Origin: Empedobacter stercoris
Lineage (GTDB): Bacteria; Bacteroidota; Bacteroidia; Flavobacteriales; Weeksellaceae
DNA: 64,000 bases
Assembly: GCF_025244765.1 (NCBI RefSeq)
Contig: NZ_CP104209.1
Coordinates: forward strand, 744,001 to 808,000
Direction: 5' to 3'
A program made the translations under genes and the position numbers. Shown piece after piece: positions 35,617 through 44,604 of this stretch; position 1 is the stretch's first letter; each line of letters starts with the position of its first letter. The notes beneath the pieces were generated by a model. That model did no database searches. It had not been told where the DNA came from and saw only the letters and a list, made by a program, of their open reading frames with translations.

Positions 35617-36210
35617 TTATTTCTTATTAAAAAGTGTATTGAGTATAATCTGTTTTCGATCCGAAAGAATTCGTTTAAAATCATCGTCACTTAATTTCAA
35701 GTCTAACTGAAGAAGTGGACGAATTGTAAACGGATAATTAATTAACGAAATCATATTCAATAAAAACTGAATTGGTTCCATTTTTTCTATTGTTCCTTTT
35801 TCCATTTCTTCTTCTAATCGTTCATAAAAAACTTGGACAACCTCATCCAAATTATCTTTCATTAATTTAGAACACATCGTCTTATTTTTATTCATTTCGG
35901 TTACGATATAGGTTTCCAAATAAGGGTATTTTATAGATGTAGCAATTGAATCTTCGATAAACTCTCCTATCATCTCTTTTATATCACGATTTCGATCTAA
36001 AATTGCACGCGATTTTTCATTACTCACAACTGTTGCTTCTTCATAAATAATGCTAATCAAATTGTTACGCGATCTAAAATAGTAATTGATCAACGTACGA
36101 TTCACCTTCGCTTCATCCGCTATTTCTTGTGTAGTGGCATGAAATCTACCTTCACCAAAAAACATCCTTTTTGCTGTTTCTTTGATTAATTCTTCCGTAT
36201 CATCTTTCAT
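35617..36210 (-). CDS. TetR/AcrR-family repressor of the efflux operon
   Basis: 197 residues. N-terminal helix-turn-helix about 8-55 (AKRMFFGEGRFHATTQEIA, then KVNRTLINYYFRSRNNLIS) and a helical ligand-binding C-terminus. It is the first gene of the pump operon and its promoter carries a perfect palindrome just downstream of the -7 box, so autorepression with the pump genes, relieved by a pump substrate, is the likely scheme (inference). Confidence 0.92.
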   Translation of the reverse strand: MKDDTEELIKETAKRMFFGEGRFHATTQEIADEAKVNRTLINYYFRSRNNLISIIYEEATVVSNEKSRAILDRNRDIKEMIGEFIEDSIATSIKYPYLETYIVTEMNKNKTMCSKLMKDNLDEVVQVFYERLEEEMEKGTIEKMEPIQFLLNMISLINYPFTIRPLLQLDLKLSDDDFKRILSDRKQIILNTLFNKK

Positions 36211-36229
36211 ATCTATGTGCTATTTTATT

Positions 36230-36247
36230 TTTGACAAATTTGTCAAA
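36230..36247. promoter_or_regulatory. 18-bp palindromic operator, probable TetR site
   Basis: TTTGACAAATTTGTCAAA is perfectly self-complementary. It starts right after the -7 box of the tetR promoter (minus strand) and so covers the expected transcription start. It lies 20 bases upstream of the tetR ATG. Confidence 0.75.
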
Positions 36248-36277
36248 CAAAATTATTAATATATTTTGTTAATCCAA
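36248..36277 (-). promoter_or_regulatory. Consensus promoter of the tetR-efflux operon
   Basis: On the minus strand TTG (36277-36275), a 19-base spacer and TAATTTTG (36255-36248), an exact consensus promoter. Confidence 0.75.
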
Positions 36278-36331
36278 AAAGTTAAACATTATTTTTATAA
36301 AAATCGTGTGGATTACCGATTTGATTATCCG

Positions 36332-36339
36332 TAAATTTG
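36332..36339 (+). promoter_or_regulatory. -7 box (TAAATTTG) for the ypdA-like gene
   Basis: Exact TAnnTTTG, 4 bases before ATG 36344, predicting a leaderless transcript. Confidence 0.6.
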
Positions 36340-36343
36340 CGCG

Positions 36344-37321
36344 ATGAAAGAACAATATGATTTGATAATTGTCGGTGCTGGACCTATTGGTTTAGCTTGT
36401 GCAATAGAAGCGAAAAGAAACAATCTTTCTCATTTAATTTTAGAAAAAGGAGCCTTAACAAATAGTTTATACAATTATCCTTTGTACATGACTTTTTTTT
36501 CGACTGCAGAACGATTAGAAATTGGTGATATCCCATTCAATTGTATTGCACCAAAACCTGGTCGACAAGAAGCGTTGGAATACTACCGAAACATTCATAA
36601 GTATTTTAAATTTAATTTAAATCTTTATGAAGAAGTCTTAGCTATCACTAAAGTTGAAACTTCAAATTTTGAAATTAACACCTCAAAAAATAACTATTCT
36701 GCAAAAAATGTAGTGCTTGCAACTGGGTTTTATGACATCCCTAATATGATGCAAATAGAAGGCGAAGATTTGCCAAAAGTGCATCATTATTATAAAGAGG
36801 CGCATCCGTATTCTTTTCAGAATGTTGTCGTTGTTGGAGCAAATAATTCATCCGTAGATGCCGCTTTAGAATGTTACCGAAAGGGTGCAAATGTAACCAT
36901 GGTAATTCGAGGAGATAGTTTTACAAATCGTTTAAAATATTGGGTTCGACCTGATATTGAAAATCGTATCACGGAAGGAAGTATCAAAGCATATTTCAAC
37001 TCGAATATCACCTCTATCAATGAAAATCAGGTTAATATTAAAACACCACAAGGAGATATTTCAATAGAAAATGATACCGTTTTAGCATTAACGGGTTATC
37101 ATCCTAACTTCAAATTTCTCGAAAATTGTGGAATTACATTAAGTGATGATGAATTAAAAACACCTACATATAATCCCGAAACAATGGAAACTAATGTAGA
37201 TGGTTTATATTTGGCAGGAGTTGTTTGTGGAGGAATGTTGACGAATATTTGGTTTATCGAAAACTCGCGCATACATGCACAACAAATTGTGGAGGCTATT
37301 TTAGCAAAAAATAATGAATAA
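36344..37321 (+). CDS. YpdA-family FAD/NAD(P) disulfide reductase (putative bacillithiol disulfide reductase)
   Basis: 325 residues, thioredoxin-reductase fold. FAD-binding GAGPIGLACAIEAKRN at 9-24, a second Rossmann motif VVVGANNSSVDAALECYRKG near 163, and the C-terminal YLAGVVCGGM near 290. There is no CxxC redox pair, which separates YpdA from thioredoxin reductase. In Firmicutes YpdA reduces oxidised bacillithiol; homologues occur in Bacteroidota, where related thiols are reported, but the substrate here is unproven. It is divergent from the efflux repressor and followed after 39 bases by a methyltransferase gene. Confidence 0.87.
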   Translation: MKEQYDLIIVGAGPIGLACAIEAKRNNLSHLILEKGALTNSLYNYPLYMTFFSTAERLEIGDIPFNCIAPKPGRQEALEYYRNIHKYFKFNLNLYEEVLAITKVETSNFEINTSKNNYSAKNVVLATGFYDIPNMMQIEGEDLPKVHHYYKEAHPYSFQNVVVVGANNSSVDAALECYRKGANVTMVIRGDSFTNRLKYWVRPDIENRITEGSIKAYFNSNITSINENQVNIKTPQGDISIENDTVLALTGYHPNFKFLENCGITLSDDELKTPTYNPETMETNVDGLYLAGVVCGGMLTNIWFIENSRIHAQQIVEAILAKNNE

Positions 37322-37360
37322 AATATTCTGAATAAAATCAGAACATAAAATACAAATTAC

Positions 37361-38065
37361 ATGAAAGACCTTTTCGGACAAGCAATTTTAGATTATCAAA
37401 CTAATCAATCGCCCGAAGATTTGTATACTGAGACATCTATTTCAGAATTAGATGTTATGCCAATTGATTATCTCTTTCGAGGTTACGATGAGATGCCGGT
37501 TTTAGAACAAAAAGCGTTGGATTTAGCGAATGGAAAAGTCCTTGATGTTGGTTGTGGTGCGGGTTCTCATTCACTTTACTTACAAGAAAAAGAGAAAGAA
37601 GTTAGTGCAATTGATATTTCTCCCAAAGCAATAGAAGCCTGTTTATTGAGAGGTATCCAAAATGTAAAAGTTCAAAATTTTCTTGAATTAGATGAAACTG
37701 AAAAATTTGATACCATTTTATTTTTAATGAACGGAACAGGGATTTTTCAGAACCTTGTATTAATCAATGTATTCTTGGATAAAATAAAAAAAATATTGAA
37801 CGAAAATGGTCAAGTTTTGATTGATGGAACGGATATTATTTACATGTTTGATGAAGATGAAGATGGCGGAAAATGGATTCCAAGCAATGGAAATTATTAT
37901 GGCGAGTTAGATTTCACCGTTCATTATAAAGGCGAACAAGAAGAACCTATTCAGTGGTTGTATTTGGATTTTGACACGTTAAAAAATGCATGTGAATATC
38001 ATCAACTATCTTGTACAAAAATCAAAACTGATGGTGATTCTTATTTAGCAAAAATATCATTATAA
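37361..38065 (+). CDS. Class I SAM-dependent methyltransferase
   Basis: 234 residues. SAM-binding motif I VLDVGCGAGSHSLYLQEK near residue 62, acidic end of strand 2 VSAIDISPKA near 84, and a motif-IV-like TILFLMNGTGIF near 118. The N-terminus (DLFGQAILDYQ) resembles Bacteroidota methyltransferases often annotated as type 11/25; the target molecule is unknown. Probably cotranscribed with the YpdA-like gene, since a terminator follows only after this gene. Confidence 0.85.
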   Translation: MKDLFGQAILDYQTNQSPEDLYTETSISELDVMPIDYLFRGYDEMPVLEQKALDLANGKVLDVGCGAGSHSLYLQEKEKEVSAIDISPKAIEACLLRGIQNVKVQNFLELDETEKFDTILFLMNGTGIFQNLVLINVFLDKIKKILNENGQVLIDGTDIIYMFDEDEDGGKWIPSNGNYYGELDFTVHYKGEQEEPIQWLYLDFDTLKNACEYHQLSCTKIKTDGDSYLAKISL

Positions 38066-38087
38066 ACAATTCAAACTATCAAAATAC

Positions 38088-38124
38088 AAACTCACTAATT
38101 CATCAGAATTAGTGAGTTTTTTTT
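38088..38124 (+). terminator. Terminator after the methyltransferase
   Basis: AAACTCACTAATTC / GAATTAGTGAGTTT 14-bp perfect stem with a 4-base loop and a long T run. Confidence 0.92.
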
Positions 38125-38210
38125 ATTATTAGAAATTAATATTTAATCGATTATTAAGCAGTATTTTATCCATTAAAAAACATTATATTAGTAAAAATTA
38201 AACGCAATTT

Positions 38211-40478
38211 ATGGAAGAACACTTGCCAAAACTCATTATTGATTTAGGATTAATTCTTTGTGTTGGTGCTGTGACAACGCTTATTTTTAAACGCATCAAT
38301 CAACCACTTGTCTTGGGCTATATTATTGCAGGTTTTTTGGTTGGGCCACATTTCGAATATATTCCTACAGTTGCAGAAGAACATAACGTTGAAATTTGGG
38401 CAAAAATTGGTGTGATATTTTTACTTTTTAGTCTTGGACTCGAATTTAGTTTCAAAAAATTACTCAACGTTGGTGGATCAGCTTCCGTCACAGCAATTGT
38501 CGAAATTGTATGTATTGTAACTGTTGGTTATTTTGTTGGGCGATTAATGAACTGGTCAACAATGGACAGTATTTTTCTTGGTGGTTTATTAGCAAGTTCT
38601 TCTACAACAATTATTATCAGAGCGTTTGAAGAATTAGGTTTGAAACGAAAAAAGTTTGCAAATGTCGTTTTCGGAATTCTGATTGTAGAAGATATTGTTG
38701 TCATTTTATTAATGGTTATGCTTTCTACAATGGCCGTTAGCCAACATTTTGACGGAAGCGATTTGATCAATTCTTTTGTTAAATTAGGATTCTTTTTAGC
38801 AATATGGTTTATTGGTGGAATTTTTATCATTCCTACCTTTTTACGTTCAATCAAAAATTATTTAGATGACGAAACTTTATTAATTATTTCAATTGGATTA
38901 TGTCTTGGGATGGTTTATATCGCAGATAGATCAGGTTTTTCGATAGAATTAGGTGCTTTCGTAATGGGATCTATTTTAGCAGAAACTATTTATGCTGAAA
39001 AAATCGAACTTAATTTTCAATCCGTAAAAAATCTTTTCGCTACAATATTTTTCATTTCAATCGGAATGATGATCGACCCTGTTTCGATGTACGAACATAA
39101 ATGGTCAATTTTAATTGTGACATTGTTGACTATTTTCGGAAAATTAATTTTCACTACTTTAGGTGCAATCCTTTCGGGACAACCCTTAAAACAATCTGTT
39201 CAAGTAGGGATGAGTATGGCTCAAATTGGAGAGTTTGCCTTTATTGTTGCTGGTTTAGGACTTTCTCTTGGTGTTACAAGTGATTTTCTGTTTCCTGTAG
39301 CTGTTGGTGTTTCTGCTATAACAACGTTTACAACTCCATATTTAATCAAATCTTCGGACAAAGTTTATTTAATTTTAGAGAAAATCTTGCCTCAAAAATT
39401 TATAATTGGAATTGAAAAATATTCAACAGATACGCAACATATTCAAAATGAAAATAAATGGAATAAAATCATTAAGCAAACGTTCAGTACAATTTTTATC
39501 AATGGAATAATTATTATTGCAATTACACTTATTATAAAAAGCTATTTTTTACTCTTTTTAATGGATTGGTTTACGTATTTTGGAGCAAGTTTAGTTAGTC
39601 TTATTCTAACTTTTGTATTATGTATTCCTTTTATTTGGGCAATTATTGGCTATCGTCCTAAGAGAGAAATTATACGCGAATTTTGGGATGAATCTAACTA
39701 TAATCGCGCTCCCATCATTGCAATTATTTTTATTCGATTAGTGTTGGTTATTGTTGCTGTTATTTTTATTTACAATCAATTTTTAACCAGTACACTTGCT
39801 TCTATTATTTTAGCAATTGGTTTATTGATTATGATGTATTTTTTGTCAAAATATTTCAATCAATTCTATAATTATATTCAAACAAAATTTATTTATAATT
39901 TAAATGAACGAGAAATTTTAAGCAAAAGAATTCAAGAAAAAAAGAAGAAAGAGAAGTTTCAATATACATGGGATAATACACATATTTCGGATATGATTGT
40001 TCCACAAAATGCAAACTTTGTTGGTGTTCGATTAGGAGAATTAGATTGGCGAACAAAATTTCAGATTAATATAGCTTATATCAAACGAGGAGATAGAATT
40101 ATACAAACACCAAATTCTGAATCTGTTTTATATCCTTTTGATAAAATTGGGATTATTGGAACAGATGAATATATTCAACGATTTGAAAAATATTTGGACA
40201 TTATTGGAGAAACACCTTCAGAAAATAATGATTTAAAAAATACTGATAATTTTACATTGGATAAAGTCGTAATTCCTTCAGATTTTTGTGCATTGGAGCA
40301 CAAGACAATTGGTTGGGTGAAAGATACTGCAAAAGGAATTGTTGTTTCTATAGAACGAAATGGTAAAATGATTCATAATCCTGATCGAAATGTACCGATT
40401 GAACTGGGTGATTATTTGACAATTGTTGCCGATAAGAAAAACTTAAAAAACTTTATTCAGGAGTATCATTTAAAATAA
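38211..40478 (+). CDS. CPA2-family monovalent cation:proton antiporter with two RCK-C domains
   Basis: 755 residues. The N-terminal about 385 residues are the Na+/H+ exchanger fold of the KefB/CPA2 group: PLVLGYIIAGFLVGPH near 32, GLEFSFKKL near 76, SSSTTIIIRAFEELG near 129 and IVEDIVVILLMV near 153, ELGAFVMGSILA near 245. Further membrane helices (about 425-560) follow, then two RCK-C (TrkA-C) domains: DMIVPQNANFVGVRLGEL near 595 and DKVVIPSDFCALEHKTIG near 685. No NAD-binding RCK-N domain is seen, so gating is likely by another ligand. The ion (K+ or Na+) is not determined. Confidence 0.9.
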   Translation: MEEHLPKLIIDLGLILCVGAVTTLIFKRINQPLVLGYIIAGFLVGPHFEYIPTVAEEHNVEIWAKIGVIFLLFSLGLEFSFKKLLNVGGSASVTAIVEIVCIVTVGYFVGRLMNWSTMDSIFLGGLLASSSTTIIIRAFEELGLKRKKFANVVFGILIVEDIVVILLMVMLSTMAVSQHFDGSDLINSFVKLGFFLAIWFIGGIFIIPTFLRSIKNYLDDETLLIISIGLCLGMVYIADRSGFSIELGAFVMGSILAETIYAEKIELNFQSVKNLFATIFFISIGMMIDPVSMYEHKWSILIVTLLTIFGKLIFTTLGAILSGQPLKQSVQVGMSMAQIGEFAFIVAGLGLSLGVTSDFLFPVAVGVSAITTFTTPYLIKSSDKVYLILEKILPQKFIIGIEKYSTDTQHIQNENKWNKIIKQTFSTIFINGIIIIAITLIIKSYFLLFLMDWFTYFGASLVSLILTFVLCIPFIWAIIGYRPKREIIREFWDESNYNRAPIIAIIFIRLVLVIVAVIFIYNQFLTSTLASIILAIGLLIMMYFLSKYFNQFYNYIQTKFIYNLNEREILSKRIQEKKKKEKFQYTWDNTHISDMIVPQNANFVGVRLGELDWRTKFQINIAYIKRGDRIIQTPNSESVLYPFDKIGIIGTDEYIQRFEKYLDIIGETPSENNDLKNTDNFTLDKVVIPSDFCALEHKTIGWVKDTAKGIVVSIERNGKMIHNPDRNVPIELGDYLTIVADKKNLKNFIQEYHLK

Positions 40479-40485
40479 AAGCGAG

Positions 40486-40493
40486 TAATTTTG
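40486..40493 (+). promoter_or_regulatory. -7 box (TAATTTTG) for dinB
   Basis: Exact TAnnTTTG, 4 bases before ATG 40498 and just after the antiporter stop codon, predicting an independent, leaderless dinB transcript. Confidence 0.6.
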
Positions 40494-40497
40494 CAAG

Positions 40498-41577
40498 ATG
40501 CAGCGTAAGATTATTCACATCGATATGGACGCATTTTTTGCTTCTGTTGAACAGCGAGATTTTCCAGAATTAAGAGGAAAATGCATTGCTGTCGGCGGAA
40601 ATGAAGAACGTGGAGTTATTGCGACTGCAAGCTACGAAGCCAGAAAATATGGAGTCGGTTCTGCAATGTCTTCTGTGGTTGCAAAACGAAAATGTCCTCA
40701 TTTAATTTTTGTTAAACCTCGATTTCAAGTTTATAAAGAAGTTTCAAATCAAATTCGTGAAATATTTCTTGAATACACCGATTTGGTTGAACCATTATCA
40801 TTAGACGAAGCATTTTTGGACGTTACACAAAATCATAAAAACATTGATATTGCAACGGAAATTGCGAATGAAATTAAACAAAAAATCAAACAACGAACAA
40901 ATCTAACTGCTTCTGCTGGTGTTTCTTTTAATAAATTTTTAGCTAAAATTGCTTCTGATTACAACAAACCTGATGGACTATTTGTGATTACGCCAAAAAT
41001 GGCTGAAGGTTTTATTGAACAACTTCCGATCAAAAAATTTCATGGAATAGGAAAAGTGACCGCAGAACGAATGCGCATGATGGGAATACATACAGGTTTG
41101 GATTTAAAAAAAATTGATTTAGAAAAACTCTTACGAGAATTTGGTAAATCGGGGCAATACTATTATAATATTGTAAGAGGATTAGATTTGAGGGAAGTTA
41201 ATCCGACCAGAATTCGAAAATCATCAGGCTCTGAAACTACATTTAATAAAGATTTGGAGAATTTAGAGGAGTTACAAGTTGCTTTATTTCCGTTAATAGA
41301 AGACGTTTGGAATTGGTCACTAAAAACAGTTGTTTACGGAAGAACAATTACGATAAAAATAAAATACAGTGATTTTACAGTTTCAACTAAAAGTAGATCT
41401 GCTTCATTTTCAATAAAAAATAAAAACCTTTTCGATCAAATCTGTTATGATTTATTGGCAGAAGGATATTCATCCGACAAAACTGTTCGGTTATTAGGAG
41501 TATCAATTTCTAACCTTGAGAATAACCATAAAAAAATCGGAACTCAACTTGAAATTCCTTTTAAAGAAATTTTCTAA
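40498..41577 (+). CDS. dinB: DNA polymerase IV (Y family)
   Basis: 359 residues. HIDMDAFFASVEQRDFPEL at 6-24 and PLSLDEAFLDVT near 99 carry the catalytic acidic residues, SAGVSFNKFLAKIASDYNKP near 137 and the helix-hairpin-helix GIGKVTAERMRMMG near 180 complete the polymerase core; the little-finger domain is about 235-345. The last residues (TQLEIPFKEIF) resemble a beta-clamp-binding peptide. It does error-prone translesion synthesis. No SOS box was recognised, but flavobacterial LexA sites are poorly known to me. Confidence 0.95.
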   Translation: MQRKIIHIDMDAFFASVEQRDFPELRGKCIAVGGNEERGVIATASYEARKYGVGSAMSSVVAKRKCPHLIFVKPRFQVYKEVSNQIREIFLEYTDLVEPLSLDEAFLDVTQNHKNIDIATEIANEIKQKIKQRTNLTASAGVSFNKFLAKIASDYNKPDGLFVITPKMAEGFIEQLPIKKFHGIGKVTAERMRMMGIHTGLDLKKIDLEKLLREFGKSGQYYYNIVRGLDLREVNPTRIRKSSGSETTFNKDLENLEELQVALFPLIEDVWNWSLKTVVYGRTITIKIKYSDFTVSTKSRSASFSIKNKNLFDQICYDLLAEGYSSDKTVRLLGVSISNLENNHKKIGTQLEIPFKEIF

Positions 41578-41660
41578 TTAACCTTTTTCATTTTACATTT
41601 CCGAAATAATAAAATAAAACAAACTGATTTATAATTACTTAAATAAAAATCAATCGTATA

Positions 41661-41690
41661 AAAAAAGCTAAGTTTTTAAACTCAGCTTTA
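41661..41690 (-). terminator. Terminator of the agu operon
   Basis: On the minus strand AAAGCTGAGTTT, short loop, AAACTTAGCTTT and TTTTAT; one mismatch in the stem. Confidence 0.75.
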
Positions 41691-41714
41691 TAGTTTATTC
41701 TAAAATTTATTCTT

Positions 41715-42776
41715 TTAAACTTTAGGTTCTTGTTGACTCAAACAATGAAAAGATCCTAATCCCCAAATAATATCTGTAGAATCAATTCCTACAACTTGAC
41801 GATTTGGAAAACATTTCTGAATAATGTCTAATGCAATTGCATCCTTTGCACAACGATAGGTTGGTACAATAACCGATTTATTTGCAATATAGAAATTTGC
41901 ATACGAAGCAGGTAAACGCTCACCTTCGCAATAAACAGCATCTGGCATAGGAATTTCGATAATATTTAAAGGACGACCATCTGCTAATTTCATTTCTTGT
42001 AATTGACGAAGATTTACTTGTAATAATTCGTAATTATCATCCGTTTCATCTGTCTCTACAACTGCCAAAACAGTATCTTCGTTTACAAAACGAATGGTAT
42101 CATCAATATGTCCATCTGTATCATCACCAACAATACCGTCTTCAACCCAAAGGATTTGCGAAACTCCGTAATAATTACGTAAGAACTCTTCAATTTGTTC
42201 TTGATTATACGTTGGGTTACGATTTTTATTTAATAAACAAGATTTTGATGTCATCAATGTGTCTTTTCCATTAAACTCAACCGCTCCACCTTCCATAATA
42301 ATTCCTGGATGAAAAACAGGTAGATTGAAAGTTGCTCCAATTTTTGTAGGTACGACATCATCATTATCAAATGGTGGATATTTTCCTCCCCAAGCATTAA
42401 ATCCCCAATCTACAATTACTTTTGGGTGATCTGTACTATTTCTATTCAACAAGAAAGCAGGGCCATGATCTCGACACCATGCATCATTTGTTTCGTTAAA
42501 ATAAAATTCAATTTGTGCTAAATCTGCATTTGTTTTTTCGATAAAAGACAAAGCAAATGTTTTCATTTCCTCATCTTTTACATTGATACGAACTTTTTCA
42601 CCTTTTGTTAGCTCGGCGATAAATTCAGCATATGCAGGATAAATCAAATGAATTCTATCTGGCCAAGATTCTTCTTTATGCGGCCAAGATAACCAAGTTG
42701 CTTCATGTTCTTCCCATTCAGCAGGAAAACGATATCCTAAATCTTTAGGAAATTGAGTTGTATCTATAGTGTTCAA
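41715..42776 (-). CDS. aguA: Agmatine deiminase
   Basis: 353 residues of the peptidyl-arginine deiminase-like fold. EWEEHEATWLSWPH near residue 20, WCRDHGPAFL near 107, HIDDTIRFVNE near 218 (catalytic His and Asp) and GLGSFHCLSQQEPKV at the C-terminus with catalytic Cys345. It converts agmatine to N-carbamoylputrescine. Its partner enzyme AguB is encoded two genes upstream on the same strand; the gene in between is a beta-lactamase. The gap to the latter is 6 bases, so all three are one transcript. Confidence 0.94.
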   Translation of the reverse strand: MNTIDTTQFPKDLGYRFPAEWEEHEATWLSWPHKEESWPDRIHLIYPAYAEFIAELTKGEKVRINVKDEEMKTFALSFIEKTNADLAQIEFYFNETNDAWCRDHGPAFLLNRNSTDHPKVIVDWGFNAWGGKYPPFDNDDVVPTKIGATFNLPVFHPGIIMEGGAVEFNGKDTLMTSKSCLLNKNRNPTYNQEQIEEFLRNYYGVSQILWVEDGIVGDDTDGHIDDTIRFVNEDTVLAVVETDETDDNYELLQVNLRQLQEMKLADGRPLNIIEIPMPDAVYCEGERLPASYANFYIANKSVIVPTYRCAKDAIALDIIQKCFPNRQVVGIDSTDIIWGLGSFHCLSQQEPKV

Positions 42777-42782
42777 TTTTTG

Positions 42783-43487
42783 TTATTTTTCTAAAAGTTT
42801 AAACGTATTTTCTATATGCCCATTTGCTTTCCAATTATCATGACCTGGAATAACTTGGTTAATTTTTGGATGTTTCGTTACTAATTTCTGAACTGTTTTT
42901 GGCCATTCAGTAACATTAGCTTCACCAATATAACCTAAATTTTTTGCATCTGCTCCTTTGATCAAACAACCTCCATTCAAAACCTTATATTTCGGAAACC
43001 AAACCACAAGATTATCCGCTGTATGACCTTGTCCAAAATATTCGATGACAAATTTTTCTTTACCAAATCTATAGGTTTTACCTAATTCTATTTCAAATTT
43101 CGAAGTTGCTTTTCCTTCCTTTTTTAAAATAGAATTAGTGAAAGATGAAGCGTATGTTGGGATATTTAATTCATTGTAAAAGCTTAAATCCCCTGCTCTA
43201 TCTTCGTGTGAATGTGTGACAAAAACAGCAATAACTGGTAAATGATATTTCTCTAATACAAGATCATTCATTGTTTGATACTGAGATTTTTGCCAAGGCA
43301 CGTCAAACAAAATAATTCCTTTATCAGTGATCAAAAACATTCCATTCGCATTATAATCAATGCCTTGAAATGAATTAAATGTTTGATAAACGTAAAGATG
43401 AGAATTAATAGAATCTATTTGAATCGGTTTTATTTGACCAAATGCAAACGTTCCAATCAATGTGACAAAAGAAAATACTTTTTTCAT
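42783..43487 (-). CDS. Subclass B1 metallo-beta-lactamase (BlaB/IND/EBR-like)
   Basis: 234 residues with a signal peptide (cleavage near AFGQ). All B1 zinc ligands are visible: His92, His94 and Asp96 in THSHEDRAGD, His155 in GQGHTADN, Cys174 in NGGCLIKG, His216 in PGHDNW. Lys177 of the substrate-binding CLIKG is kept. Such enzymes hydrolyse penicillins, cephalosporins and carbapenems in the periplasm. The HxHxDR variant and lack of mobile flanks point to a resident chromosomal enzyme like EBR-1 of Empedobacter (inference from memory, not a search). It lies between aguB (8-base gap) and aguA (6-base gap) on the same strand, so it should be expressed as part of the agmatine operon. Confidence 0.93.
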   Translation of the reverse strand: MKKVFSFVTLIGTFAFGQIKPIQIDSINSHLYVYQTFNSFQGIDYNANGMFLITDKGIILFDVPWQKSQYQTMNDLVLEKYHLPVIAVFVTHSHEDRAGDLSFYNELNIPTYASSFTNSILKKEGKATSKFEIELGKTYRFGKEKFVIEYFGQGHTADNLVVWFPKYKVLNGGCLIKGADAKNLGYIGEANVTEWPKTVQKLVTKHPKINQVIPGHDNWKANGHIENTFKLLEK

Positions 43488-43495
43488 GAATTATC

Positions 43496-44371
43496 TTAAT
43501 CTTCGTCTAAAAAACGTTTTGTAATTGGCTGATATGAATCGATACGACGATCTCTTAAAAAAGGCCAATGTTTGCGGAAAAAGTCAGATTCGTTCAAATC
43601 TAATTCGACCACTTCTGTTTCTTCATTTTCATGAGATGCCAAATACAACAATTTCCCTTGAGCGTTTGTAGCGAAAGATCCTCCCCAGAATTTCATTGCA
43701 CCATCTTGCTCGAAACCAACACGATTTACCGAAATAACAGGAACACCATTTGCTACAGCATGTGAACGCTGAATAGTTTGCCAAGCGTTGTATTGATCTA
43801 CGTTTGTTTCTTCGTCCTGATCAGTTGCCCAACCAATTGCTGTTGGATAAAATAAAATTTCGGCACCTTTAAGAGCTGTTATACGAGCTGCTTCTGGATA
43901 CCATTGATCCCAACAAATTAAAACACCAATTTTACCAAATTTAGTCTCAAAAACTTTGTAACCTAAATCACCTGGAGTAAAGTAAAATTTTTCATAAAAG
44001 GCTGGATCATCTGGAATATGCATTTTGCGGTATTTTCCTAAATATTCGCCATCAGCATCTAAAATTGCAGTGGTGTTGTGGTATAAACCTTGTGCACGTT
44101 TCTCGAATAAAGAAGCAATAATTACCACGCCTAATTCTTTTGCTACTACTGATAACGCATCTGTTGATGGACCAGGAATCGTTTCTGCTAAATCGAAGTT
44201 ATCATAATCTTCGACATCACAAAAATATAATGAGGTAAACAATTCTTGCAAACATACAATTTGAGCGCCTTTTGCAGCTGCAACTTTTACTTGTTCGATT
44301 GCTTTGTTTAAATTTTCTTGTTTGTTATTAGTACAAGTCATTTGTACCATTCCAACTTTAACTTTTGCCAT
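43496..44371 (-). CDS. aguB: N-carbamoylputrescine amidase
   Basis: 291 residues from ATG 44371 (MAKVKVGMVQMTC); the open frame extends 14 codons upstream but the extension is a poor match and the family begins here. Nitrilase-superfamily fold with catalytic triad: Glu43 in CLQELFTSLYF, Lys in YRKMHIPDDP near 120 and Cys in GVLICWDQWYPEA near 157. It hydrolyses N-carbamoylputrescine to putrescine, CO2 and ammonia, completing the agmatine route with aguA. It is the first gene of the operon aguB-bla-aguA. Confidence 0.93.
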   Translation of the reverse strand: MAKVKVGMVQMTCTNNKQENLNKAIEQVKVAAAKGAQIVCLQELFTSLYFCDVEDYDNFDLAETIPGPSTDALSVVAKELGVVIIASLFEKRAQGLYHNTTAILDADGEYLGKYRKMHIPDDPAFYEKFYFTPGDLGYKVFETKFGKIGVLICWDQWYPEAARITALKGAEILFYPTAIGWATDQDEETNVDQYNAWQTIQRSHAVANGVPVISVNRVGFEQDGAMKFWGGSFATNAQGKLLYLASHENEETEVVELDLNESDFFRKHWPFLRDRRIDSYQPITKRFLDED

Positions 44372-44604
44372 TTGATAAATAGGTCTAAAAATAAAAATGA
44401 ATAATAAGTACAAAAATAAGGAAATTAGTAGGATATAATGTATTTGTCCTCATTTTTAAGGATATTTTATGTAGAAAGAGAAATACATCAATATCCTCTA
44501 AACTTATCTAATAATGCCAATTAGAGAACTTATTTAAGATAATTTTAAAGAAAATTTACCTAAACATTATAATTTTTAACAAGTCTTTATTAAACTGTAA
44601 CTTT

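Noticed and set aside
38065-38211. CRISPR arrays, prophage genes, toxin-antitoxin pairs and restriction systems anywhere in the window
   Set aside because: No regularly spaced direct repeats, integrase, phage structural, methylase-nuclease or toxin signatures were seen; the only mobile element is the IS3 copy.
42783-43487. Recent horizontal acquisition of the beta-lactamase
   Set aside because: Codon use and base composition look like the neighbours and there are no insertion sequences or attachment sites around it.
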